NCBI GenBank assembly: GCA_046328115.1
Contig: JAXLXE010000002.1
Location: forward strand, 496,001-560,000
From: JAXLXE01 sp046328115
Lineage (GTDB): Bacteria > Chloroflexota > UBA6077 > JACCZL01
Direction of reading: 5' to 3'
DNA length: 64,000 nucleotides
The position numbers and the translations under genes were made by a program. The notes beneath the pieces are model-generated. The model had not been told where the DNA came from. It did no database searches and was given only the letters and a program-made list of their open reading frames with translations. Of this stretch, positions 51,429-59,207 are shown in pieces. How positions within the stretch are numbered: the stretch's first letter is position 1; each line of letters opens with the position of its first letter.

Positions 51429-51511
51429 CGAAACTCCAGATTTTCTACCTGGTCATTGGCATCCTGGTGGTCCTGAGCCTGGTGGTCTCAGCGCTGCCGC
51501 CCCCGCGGTGA
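51425..51511 (+). CDS. 28-aa single-span membrane microprotein
   Basis: ATG 51425 overlaps the corC-like stop (ATGA), and the TGA at 51509-51511 overlaps the GTG of the next gene (GTGA). The peptide MTKLQIFYLVIGILVVLSLV... is one hydrophobic helix (about residues 5-24) ending SALPPPR. The position between two 4-base overlaps within an otherwise gapless operon argues that it is translated rather than chance. A partner or regulator of the CorC-like protein is plausible, as with other small membrane proteins that accompany transporters. Confidence 0.68.
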   Translation: MTKLQIFYLVIGILVVLSLVVSALPPPR

Positions 51512-51897
51512 GCGATCGAGCGGAACGCCTCCGACCGTACCGCGAGCTCAGGCGGCGCTACCGTCCGGACCGGCGCGCGTTCGAGCAGGAGGTCGTCGCG
51601 GCGGTGGCTGAGCTGCCCGAGGAATTCCGGTCCCGGCTGCAAAACGTCGCCATCGTCGTCAGTGACGATCCGGACCATCACGGCACCGGCGGCACCCTCC
51701 TCGGCCTCTACCAGGGGACCCCACTGGGTGAGCGGGGCGGAGCCTACCACCTGGCCATGCCCGACCGCATCACGATCTATCGGCGAGCCATCCTGGCCGT
51801 GGCGTCATCTCCAGCGGAGGCGCGAGCGGAGATCCGCGCAACGGTGCTCCACGAGATAGGCCACCTGTTTGGCCTGTCGGACAACGAGCTTCCGTGA
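51508..51897 (+). CDS. zincin-like metallopeptidase family protein (DUF1025-like)
   Basis: A 129-aa protein with a C-terminal zinc site HEIGHLFGLSD (two His, catalytic Glu, then a more distant Asp). The early PYRELRRRYRPDRRAFE and the middle LGLYQGTP with RITIYRRAIL match small zincins related to YbeY-like or minimal metalloproteases. GTG 51508 and the TGA are both in 4-base overlaps with neighbours. Substrate unknown. Confidence 0.85.
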   Translation: MSDRAERLRPYRELRRRYRPDRRAFEQEVVAAVAELPEEFRSRLQNVAIVVSDDPDHHGTGGTLLGLYQGTPLGERGGAYHLAMPDRITIYRRAILAVASSPAEARAEIRATVLHEIGHLFGLSDNELP

Positions 51898-52565
51898 CCC
51901 GTTTTGACGTTCTCACGCTGTTTCCAGACATGATCAGGCAGGCGCTGGGTCACAGCATGATCCGTCGCGCTATCGAGCGGGAGCTCTTCAGCGTTGGCGT
52001 GACGGACATTCGCGAGTTCAGCCAGGACCGCCACCGCACGGTTGACGACTACCCATACGGCGGTGGACCAGGAATGGTCATGAAGCCAGAGCCGATTTTT
52101 GGCGCGGTGGAGTCCGTCCGCAGACCCGAATCACGCGTCATCCTGATGACACCCCAGGGCCGGGTGTTTCGCCAGTCCATCGCCGCGGAGCTTGCCGCCT
52201 GCCCCCACCTGGTCCTCATCTGCGGCCACTACGAGGGCGTGGACGAGCGGGTGCGCGAGCACCTGGTGGACGACGAGATCTCGATTGGAGACTACGTGCT
52301 CACGGGCGGCGAGCTGCCGGCCCTGGTGCTGATGGACGCGGTGGCCAGGCTGCTCCCTGGCGTGCTGGGCCACGCCACGTCAGCCCAGGACGAATCACAC
52401 AGCCACGGCCTGCTGGAGTACCCGCACTACACCCGGCCGCCCGAGTTTCGGGGCTGGACGGTGCCGGAGATCTTGCTCTCCGGCAACCATGCGGCCATCG
52501 AGGCCTGGCGCCGTGAGCGGTCTCAGGAGCGGACCCGACTGCGGCGGCCGGATTTGCTGGAATAG
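51894..52565 (+). CDS. trmD: tRNA (guanine37-N1)-methyltransferase
   Basis: A 223-aa SPOUT enzyme methylating G37 of tRNAs to prevent frameshifting. DVLTLFPDM at the start, DDYPYGGGPGMVMKPEPI, the knotted SAM site with LICGHYEGVDERV, IGDYVLTGGELPALVL and GLLEYPHYTRPPEFRG. GTG 51894 overlaps the upstream stop (GTGA). It closes the glmU operon; the usual neighbours rpsP, rimM and rplS are absent. Confidence 0.95.
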   Translation: MTRFDVLTLFPDMIRQALGHSMIRRAIERELFSVGVTDIREFSQDRHRTVDDYPYGGGPGMVMKPEPIFGAVESVRRPESRVILMTPQGRVFRQSIAAELAACPHLVLICGHYEGVDERVREHLVDDEISIGDYVLTGGELPALVLMDAVARLLPGVLGHATSAQDESHSHGLLEYPHYTRPPEFRGWTVPEILLSGNHAAIEAWRRERSQERTRLRRPDLLE

Positions 52566-52573
52566 CGTGGCTT

Positions 52574-53995
52574 CTACTTTCGCCAGTCCGGCCTGACGTG
52601 GACGCGTAACGCCTCGGACAGCTCCGTTTCTAGCGACGAAAGCTCGCCGAACAGAGCGGTCGACGGTTCACCATCGAGGTGACGGGGGTCACTGGCGGCG
52701 ACTTCAGAGAGCGAGCTACCGAGCGCCTCTAGCCGGATTGACAGCGGAGGATGGGAGTCCGTGGGATGCGCGACGACGCTGGTAGCGGCCTTATCGATCG
52801 CCTGGGCCAGGTTCGCCTCGCCAACACGTCGAACGTACTCGTCGCAGTAGTTCGGAATCGAGTTCTGGCGCGCCATTGCCGCGTTTCCAGCCACGGCTTC
52901 GCACTGCTTCCAGATCCCACCGAAGAGATGCAGCCTGGCGAGGGCGGAGGCACAGGCCGCGGGCGTCGCCGCAGCCGCCCCGAGCTCATCAGCAGCGAGC
53001 TCGCGACGCTGAGCCAGGTCCGCTGTAGCCTTCCGGAAACAGTCGATAAAGAACCCCCAGAGCCCAACTGAAGGCATAAGCGAGATGCCCTCGAGCGTAC
53101 CGACCTCGGAGGCCTGGGACATCGCGGCGTACGTCTCAGCTGAGCGACTGTACACGGGGAAAAACAGCCTGCTGAACCACCGGTCGCTGCCTTTGAAATG
53201 TCCGAGCTCATGGCCGATGACCGCCTTGAGCTCACTTACGGTGAGCAGTCTGCACCATGGTAGCGACAGGTGAAGGACGCGACCGCGCGACGTGCCGTTG
53301 AGGCATTTCACGCGCGACTCGGTCACCCAGAATCCTTCGCTCATGCCAGCCAGGATGAACTTCGGGGGTCGGACGCCGACGACCTCTGCTACCTCATTCA
53401 CGAGTTGCCAGAGGCGCGGGTGGTCCTCTGGGACGAGCCCAAGCGCGCAGCGGCGGTTATCCGGCCGCTTCGGTTGCCAGAGCGCGGCGCGAATGGCGTA
53501 TGCGGCGCCCCAGATCGTCGCCGCGGTGATGCCCACAACCAGTATTGAGTGGCCCGCTCCCGAGACGCCGATCTGGAGCGCGAGGGTCGACATCACGATC
53601 AGTGCGGCGTGCATCAAGAGCAGCACGACAGCCGCGGCGCGAACGAGATGGAGCAGTGGCGCGTACGACGCGAGCAAGACGAGGCGGTGCAGCCTGCCCA
53701 GCAAGCCCATGGAGGCAATGGTCAGAATCATCACCATCCCCAGGACAACGCTGAGGGCCGCCCCGAGACGGAGTACCGTGGCAAGTCCGGACGGGTCACA
53801 GATGAAGCCGGCCTGAAAGCCTGTCGCGCACGCGGCGTCATCGTAGATCTGGAATATGTCTCGCTTCTGTAGCGCGGCGGCCTCGGCAGTGGCGATCGCG
53901 GTCATTGCGGCCCGTCGCTCAACGACGGAGGCCGCGACGACCCCGAACGCCGGGATGCCCAGCACCAATGCGACTAGTCCGAGCAAACGGATCAT
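52574..53995 (-). CDS. M48-family membrane metalloprotease
   Basis: A 473-aa protein: an N-terminal helix, a soluble loop with CATGFQAGFICDP, two to three helices (about 75-165), then the zinc domain with VIGHELGHFKGSDRW (HExxH at about residue 261) and the third ligand in ELAADELGAAAA. This is the HtpX/Oma1 pattern. Such proteases handle misfolded membrane proteins or activate peptides. It is convergent with trmD (8 bp gap). A 138-bp gap on its 5' side separates it from tRNA-Ser. Confidence 0.85.
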   Translation of the reverse strand: MIRLLGLVALVLGIPAFGVVAASVVERRAAMTAIATAEAAALQKRDIFQIYDDAACATGFQAGFICDPSGLATVLRLGAALSVVLGMVMILTIASMGLLGRLHRLVLLASYAPLLHLVRAAAVVLLLMHAALIVMSTLALQIGVSGAGHSILVVGITAATIWGAAYAIRAALWQPKRPDNRRCALGLVPEDHPRLWQLVNEVAEVVGVRPPKFILAGMSEGFWVTESRVKCLNGTSRGRVLHLSLPWCRLLTVSELKAVIGHELGHFKGSDRWFSRLFFPVYSRSAETYAAMSQASEVGTLEGISLMPSVGLWGFFIDCFRKATADLAQRRELAADELGAAAATPAACASALARLHLFGGIWKQCEAVAGNAAMARQNSIPNYCDEYVRRVGEANLAQAIDKAATSVVAHPTDSHPPLSIRLEALGSSLSEVAASDPRHLDGEPSTALFGELSSLETELSEALRVHVRPDWRK

Positions 53996-54133
53996 CGTGC
54001 ATTCCCCCTCAATGCGACAGCCAATTCACAGGCCTATCCGGTGTAACGTGCACAGGACCCAATGCGTGACTTCCCATGTGACAGCCGGCGATTGCCCGGG
54101 AGCCAAGTCCATCGGTAGAATCGAACCGGACCC

Positions 54134-54219
54134 GGAGGGGTGTCCGAGTGGTTTATGGTGGCCGTCTTGAAAACGGCTGGGCGCAAGCCCCGGGGGTTCG
54201 AATCCCTCCCCCTCCGCCA
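54134..54219 (+). tRNA. tRNA-Ser (anticodon TGA), CCA encoded
   Basis: GGAGGGG pairs with CCCCTCC, the anticodon stem GCCGT/ACGGC encloses CTTGAAA (TGA), and a long variable arm (CTGGGCGCAAGCCCCG) is typical of class II tRNA-Ser. The T-arm has TTCGAAT. G discriminator and CCA are encoded. Confidence 0.95.
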
Positions 54220-54263
54220 ATATTGGCCCGCGTCCGTCTGTCGCCTCCTCCGGAGCACAGCGC

Positions 54264-54734
54264 ATGAGTGAGTCGTCACGGCGCAGCTCGGCCGCCCGCG
54301 TGATCAACGCCGCGCCTGCCCAGGTCTACGCCGCGTGGGTGGACCCCGAGCTCCTCATCTCCTGGCTCCCGCCCGGCGACATGACCGGCAAGATCCACGC
54401 ATTTGACGCGCGGATCGGCGGGGGCTACCAGATGTCGCTCTACTACCCTGGTGGGGACGCCAGTCAGTGCGGCAAAACATCCGAGCACGAGGATGTGGTG
54501 CACGTGCGGTTTGTGGACCTCCAGCCCGCCCGACGCATTGTCCAGGCGGTCACGTTCGATTCCCCGGATCCGTCGTTCGCGGGAGAGATGACTATGACCA
54601 TCTCGTTCGACCTGCTTGGGTCGGGCACTCGCGTGTCGCTGGACTTCCGCGATCTCCCGCCCGGGCTAAGACCGGAAGACAACGACGCGGGCGCCCGCAT
54701 CAGCCTGGATCAGCTTGCCCGACTCTTTCCGTAG
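54264..54734 (+). CDS. SRPBCC/AHSA1-domain protein
   Basis: A 156-aa single-domain protein of the AHSA1/START-like fold, a hydrophobic-cavity binding domain. It begins with RVINAAPAQVYAAWVDPELL and the late TMTISFDLLGSGTRVSLDF, matching bacterial AHSA1-like proteins of unknown ligand. It begins 44 bp downstream of tRNA-Ser; no strong ribosome site seen. Confidence 0.85.
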   Translation: MSESSRRSSAARVINAAPAQVYAAWVDPELLISWLPPGDMTGKIHAFDARIGGGYQMSLYYPGGDASQCGKTSEHEDVVHVRFVDLQPARRIVQAVTFDSPDPSFAGEMTMTISFDLLGSGTRVSLDFRDLPPGLRPEDNDAGARISLDQLARLFP

Positions 54735-54777
54735 GCAGACTCTTAGCGCTGTACGCGCGGCGGGGAACTAGGCGTCG

Positions 54778-55152
54778 ATGGTTGCAACCGCGAGCTTTGC
54801 GCAGCTGCTCCGCGAGCAGCTTTCACCGCTGGGCCACATCACCACCCGACGCATGTTCGGAAAGACCGGCGTGTTTTGCGATGGCCTGATGCTGGGGATG
54901 GTCACGGAGAATACGCTGTACCTGCGAGTGGATGACCAAAACCGCGCGGCGTTCAGGGAGGCAGAGTCCACGCCTCCCCTCAACTACCGTAAGGGGGGCA
55001 AGACGATCGATCTCGCATTCTGGTGCGTCCCCGAGCGGCTTCTGGACGAACCCGATGAGCTGTTGGAGTGGGCGCGCATCGCGCTGGGCGCGGCGGCGCG
55101 GGTGGCGGCGAGGCGAACGCGCCGTCCGCATTCTGCCGGGCACGTTCGCTAA
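54778..55152 (+). CDS. TfoX N-terminal-domain protein
   Basis: A 124-aa protein: QLLREQLSPLGHITTRRMFG, the conserved FGKTGVFCDGLMLGMV and LYLRVDD, DLAFWCVPERLLDEP match TfoX_N. Such stand-alone domains are of unknown function in non-competent bacteria (the E. coli/Haemophilus TfoX activates competence). It ends in a basic tail. ATG 54778 is 44 bp past the SRPBCC gene. Confidence 0.88.
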   Translation: MVATASFAQLLREQLSPLGHITTRRMFGKTGVFCDGLMLGMVTENTLYLRVDDQNRAAFREAESTPPLNYRKGGKTIDLAFWCVPERLLDEPDELLEWARIALGAAARVAARRTRRPHSAGHVR

Positions 55153-55203
55153 CCACGCTGCAGCAGCAACGCGGCAGCGCCGCCCGGTACGATTCTGTCC
55201 AAT

Positions 55204-57705
55204 ATGCTGATGCTTAGAGCCCTTGCCGCCGGGCTGGTCGCCCCGGCCTGGGGCGCCTTCGCCGCCCGACGGGCCCTGTACGGCCTCCACGCCCTCCAGC
55301 TCGACGGCTACTACACCCCAAGATTCATGGCGTGGATCACCGCGCGCCGCGAGCGTGTGGCCCGCACGGAGTGGCTGGGCCTGGTGGTGGCGGCGAGCGC
55401 GCTCGCGGCGGCGGGCGTTCCCGGGCGGCCGTCTCGTGCGCGCGCCGCGTCGCTTGCCCTCGCCTCTCTGCTGGGCGCCCTGGCCTGGCTGCGCGCCCGA
55501 CCGGAGCCCGCCAAGAAACCCCTGGTCCTCACCGCGAGGGCTCGCCGCCTCCTGGCCACCGCCACGCTGCTCCAGATCGCGGCCGCTGCCGCGCCCGCCC
55601 TGGCGGTCGGGCACAAGAGACGGAGCTGGCAACTCGCGCTCACCCTCATTCCTGCCACGTCACTCGCCGCGCCGTTCGCCGTGGCGCTGGCCAACCTCCT
55701 CAACTGGCCCATCGAGGAGGCACTGCGCCGCTACTACCTCTACGACGCGCGCCGGCGGATCCGGCAGCTTGGCCCCACGGTCGTGGCGGTGGCCGGCTCA
55801 TACGGGAAGACCAGCACCAAGGAGTTCATCGGCAGCCTCCTGAGCACCCGGCACACCGTGCTGCGACCGCCGGGGAGCCACAACACCCCCATGGGCCTGA
55901 GCCGGGTCATCCGCGAGCAGCTAGAACCCCGCCACCAGGTCTTCGTGTGTGAGCTTGGCGATTACCAGCCAGGCGACATCAGCCAGCTCTGCCGCGTGGT
56001 CTCCCCCAGCATCGGCGTCCTCACGGCCATCGGGCCAGAGCACCTGGAGCGTTTCAAGACCATGGAGCGCGTCATCCGCTCCAAACGCGAACTGGTGGAC
56101 GCGCTGCCGGACGACGGCGTGCTGATCGTGAATCAGGACGATCCGGCCATCCGCGACCTGGCTGAGCACGGCGAGATGCGCGGCCTGAAGGTGGTGCGCG
56201 TAAGCCAGCACGCCGAAACGGCTCAGACCGCGCACCTCAGTGCATCCGACGTCAGGATGACCCGCCAGGGACTGGGCTTCACCGTGACCGCCGCGGATGG
56301 CCGGCGCGCCACCATCTCCGCTCCCGTGCTCGGCCGCCACAACGTCACCAACATCCTGCAGGCCATCGCCGTATCGCTGGAGTTGGGGCTCAGCCTGGAA
56401 GCGGCGGCGGACGCCGCCGCGCGTATCGAGCCCGTGGAGCACCGTCTCCAGCCCATCGAGGGCCAGGGCGGCGTGCTGGTCATCGACGACGCGTTCAACT
56501 CCAACCCGGCGGGCGCCGCCGAGGCGCTCAACGTCCTCGGTGAGATCGACGCGCGACGACGCGTGCTGGTCACCCCCGGCATGATCGAGCTGGCCGAGCT
56601 GGAGTACCAGGAGAACAAGCGCCTGGGACAGCGCGCCGCCGCGGTCTGCGATGACGTGATTCTGGTGGGGCCTGCGCGCGCCGTGCCCATCCGTGAGGGC
56701 CTGCTGGCGGAGCGCTTCCCAAGCGACCGTATCCACGTGGTCCGTAACCTCGGCGAGGCCACCGGGAAGCTTGGCAGCCTCGTGGGTGCGGGCGACGCGG
56801 TCCTTTTTGAGAACGACCTGCCGGACACGTATGACGACGGCAGGCTTGACGACGGCGGGCTTGACGACGGCACGCTCGCATCGACGAACGGCCACGCCCC
56901 GAACCCCGCGCCCCAGCCCGCCCCCGCGGAAGATCCGCGGCTGCTGATCGACGGGATCCGGATCAACCACCGCGTCGCCGGCAAGGCCGGGGCACCGTGG
57001 GTGGTCATCCTGCACGGCTGGGGCGCCTCAATACAGGCGGTCTCGTCCATCGAGCAGTGCCTGGCGGCCACTCACTGCACGCTGGCCATCGATCTGCCGG
57101 GCTTCGGCGCCAGCGAACTGCCGCCGGACAGCTACGGGTCGCCGGAGTACGCGGCCGTGGTGATAGCGGTGCTCGAACGGCTGGACATCAGCCAGGCCAG
57201 CTTCATCGGCCACTCGTACGGCGGCAAGGTCGCCATCCAGATCGCCGCCCGACGGCCGGATCTGGTGGAGCGGCTCGTCCTGGTGGACAGCGCGGGCATC
57301 CGGCCCGTCCACGGACTGGGCTACTGGGCGCGGGTCTGGCTTTACAAGTCCTTCCGCCTGGCTCTCACCGCACCCGCCCGACTCATTGGACACGAAGCGC
57401 GCGCGCGAGCCGCCCTGGCGGGCTTGTTCGGTTCTACCGACTTCAAGAACGCCGGCCCACTTCGCGCCGTCCTCGTGCGCAGCGTCGCGGAGGATGTCCG
57501 CGAGCTGCTGCCGCGGATCACCGCACCCACCCTGCTCATCTGGGGTGAGCTCGACCACGACACACCGCTGGCGGACGGCCGACTGATGGAGTCGCTCATT
57601 CCAGACGCCGGACTGGTGGTCTTCCCCAGTGCCGGCCACTTCGCATACGCGGACGATCTGCCTCGATTCGCTCGCGTCGTGGGGCACTTCCTGGCCCCGT
57701 CGTAG
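55204..57705 (+). CDS. MurF-like Mur ligase fused to an alpha/beta hydrolase
   Basis: An 833-aa protein of three parts. N-terminus: about three to four membrane segments (residues 1-185). Mur ligase (about 190-530): ATP loop VAVAGSYGKTSTKEF, VCELGDYQPGDISQL, NVTNILQAIAVSLELGL and VIDDAFNSNPAGAAEAL, matching MurF, which adds D-Ala-D-Ala to the UDP-MurNAc-tripeptide. Asp/Gly repeats (DDGRLDDGGLDDG) then link to a hydrolase (about 580-833) with HGWG, elbow IGHSYGGKVAIQ (Ser about 671), Asp in GELDHDTPL and His in AGHFAYADD. ddl follows 99 bp later. ATG 55204; codon 3 (ATG 55210) also possible. Whether the hydrolase is active on cell-wall precursors is unknown. Confidence 0.85.
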   Translation: MLMLRALAAGLVAPAWGAFAARRALYGLHALQLDGYYTPRFMAWITARRERVARTEWLGLVVAASALAAAGVPGRPSRARAASLALASLLGALAWLRARPEPAKKPLVLTARARRLLATATLLQIAAAAAPALAVGHKRRSWQLALTLIPATSLAAPFAVALANLLNWPIEEALRRYYLYDARRRIRQLGPTVVAVAGSYGKTSTKEFIGSLLSTRHTVLRPPGSHNTPMGLSRVIREQLEPRHQVFVCELGDYQPGDISQLCRVVSPSIGVLTAIGPEHLERFKTMERVIRSKRELVDALPDDGVLIVNQDDPAIRDLAEHGEMRGLKVVRVSQHAETAQTAHLSASDVRMTRQGLGFTVTAADGRRATISAPVLGRHNVTNILQAIAVSLELGLSLEAAADAAARIEPVEHRLQPIEGQGGVLVIDDAFNSNPAGAAEALNVLGEIDARRRVLVTPGMIELAELEYQENKRLGQRAAAVCDDVILVGPARAVPIREGLLAERFPSDRIHVVRNLGEATGKLGSLVGAGDAVLFENDLPDTYDDGRLDDGGLDDGTLASTNGHAPNPAPQPAPAEDPRLLIDGIRINHRVAGKAGAPWVVILHGWGASIQAVSSIEQCLAATHCTLAIDLPGFGASELPPDSYGSPEYAAVVIAVLERLDISQASFIGHSYGGKVAIQIAARRPDLVERLVLVDSAGIRPVHGLGYWARVWLYKSFRLALTAPARLIGHEARARAALAGLFGSTDFKNAGPLRAVLVRSVAEDVRELLPRITAPTLLIWGELDHDTPLADGRLMESLIPDAGLVVFPSAGHFAYADDLPRFARVVGHFLAPS

Positions 57706-57716
57706 GCTCACCCACG

Positions 57717-57747
57717 TTACGTCACGTGGCCACGTCACGGGTATAAC
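57717..57747 (+). promoter_or_regulatory. palindromic operator/promoter candidate before ddl
   Basis: The 99-bp gap before ddl holds GTCACGTGGCCACGTCAC (57721-57738), centred on the perfect palindrome CGTGGCCACG, followed at once by TATAAC (57742-57747), a -10-like box about 58 bases before the TTG start. A dimeric repressor or activator site overlapping a promoter would fit. Confidence 0.35.
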
Positions 57748-57804
57748 CCAATCCCGGCGCTCGATACGAACGCCCAGGCTAAGAACCCCGGCAGGGACCA
57801 GCGT

Positions 57805-59049
57805 TTGACCGTTCGCAACACCAGACTGCGCGTGGGCGTGGTCTTCGGCAGCCGCAGCGTGGAGCACGAGGTCTCCATCATCACCGCCCTCCAGGCCATG
57901 GACGCCATGGACCCGCTGCGCTTCGAGGCAGTGCCACTGTACGTCACCAAGGAAGGGCACTGGCTCACCGGCGATGAACTGCGCCGCGTGGACGCCTACA
58001 AGGACCCGGCCAGTCTGGCGAAGCGCTGCCGCCGGGCGTATCTGCGGCCAGAGCCAGCGGACGGCGCCCTCTGGATCGACGAAACCGGCCCGCTCGGCAT
58101 GCACCGGACCCGCTCTGTCAAGCTGGACGTGGTCTTTCCGATCGTCCACGGCACGTTCGGCGAGGACGGGACGCTCCAGGGTCTGTTGGAGCTGGCGGAC
58201 GTGCCGTACGTAGGCGCGGGTGTGGTGGGCTCCGCGGTGGGCATGGACAAGATCATCATGAAGGCGGCGTTCCGCGCGGCCGGCCTGGCCACCGTGGAGT
58301 ATGAGTGGTTCACCCGCGCCCAGTGGCAGGCGGAACGTGAGGGCATTCTGGATCGGCTGATTGGGAAGCTGCGGTTCCCGCTGTTCGTGAAGCCGGCGAA
58401 CCTGGGCTCCAGCATCGGCATCACCAAAGCGGGCGACCGCGACTCGCTGGCCAATGCCATCGATGTGGCGGCGGCGTTCGACCGACGGTTGCTGGTGGAG
58501 GAGAGCTTCGAGGGCGGGACGGAGATCAACTGCTCCGTGCTGGGAACAGACCCGCCCCGGGCGTCCGTCTGCGAGGAGCCGGTCCGCTGGACGGAGATCC
58601 TGAGCTACGAGGACAAGTACCTGCGCGGTGGAGGAGGAGGAAAAGGCAGCGGGAAGGCCGGTGCCGGGTCTGGCGGCGGATCAGGCTCCGGCGAGGGCAT
58701 GGCCTCGCTCGATCGACGAATCCCCGCGCCGCTCACCCCCGAGCTTACGGCCCGCGTTCAGGAGACCGCCATCGCCGCGTTCGTCGCCACCGACGGCGCC
58801 GGCGTGGCCCGGGTGGACTGCCTGGTCGACCCCGCCAGCGGCCGGGTCTGCGTGAACGAGATCAACACCATCCCCGGCTCGCTGTCCTTCTACCTCTGGG
58901 AGCCCAGCGGCCTGCCGTTCCCGCGCCTCATCGAGACGCTGATCGACCTCGCGCGAGAGCGCCACCGCGAGCGCCAACAGACCACCTGGTCCATAGACAG
59001 CAAGCTGATCGAGCAGTTCGGGAAGGGCGCGAAGGGGTCGAAGGCGTAG
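57805..59049 (+). CDS. ddl: D-alanine--D-alanine ligase with Gly-rich loop insertion
   Basis: A 414-aa ATP-grasp ligase that makes D-Ala-D-Ala, the substrate of the neighbouring MurF. Signatures: FGSRSVEHEVSI, FPIVHGTFGEDGTLQG, FVKPANLGSSIGITKA, EINTIPGSLSFYLWEP. Between SYEDKYL and RRIPAPLTPEL, where the active-site omega loop lies, about 25 Gly/Ser/Lys residues are inserted (about residues 274-300), for example GGGSGSGEG. TTG 57805 follows AGGGA. Typical Ddl is 310-370 aa; the extra length comes mainly from this insert and a basic tail. Confidence 0.93.
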   Translation: MTVRNTRLRVGVVFGSRSVEHEVSIITALQAMDAMDPLRFEAVPLYVTKEGHWLTGDELRRVDAYKDPASLAKRCRRAYLRPEPADGALWIDETGPLGMHRTRSVKLDVVFPIVHGTFGEDGTLQGLLELADVPYVGAGVVGSAVGMDKIIMKAAFRAAGLATVEYEWFTRAQWQAEREGILDRLIGKLRFPLFVKPANLGSSIGITKAGDRDSLANAIDVAAAFDRRLLVEESFEGGTEINCSVLGTDPPRASVCEEPVRWTEILSYEDKYLRGGGGGKGSGKAGAGSGGGSGSGEGMASLDRRIPAPLTPELTARVQETAIAAFVATDGAGVARVDCLVDPASGRVCVNEINTIPGSLSFYLWEPSGLPFPRLIETLIDLARERHRERQQTTWSIDSKLIEQFGKGAKGSKA

Positions 59050-59207
59050 GCGAGCCGCCTCACCCCAGCTCGCCCCCCCTTGCGCGACGGAGCGGGGGTG
59101 TGCCGCGGATCGGGACGCCTGGGTCCGCGCGACGGGCGTGGCTATACTCCGCCGGTGCGTACCCCGCCCCAGCGGGGTTGCGAACGATCAAACGGAGCGC
59201 CGTCCCC

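Noticed and set aside
56820..56880. Short tandem repeat (GACGACGGC units)
   Set aside because: It is coding sequence for the Asp-Gly linker of the MurF fusion, not a CRISPR or intergenic repeat.
59060..59095. C-run and G-run (CCCCCC ... GGGGG) after ddl as terminator
   Set aside because: Arms are poorly matched and no T-run follows; not convincing.
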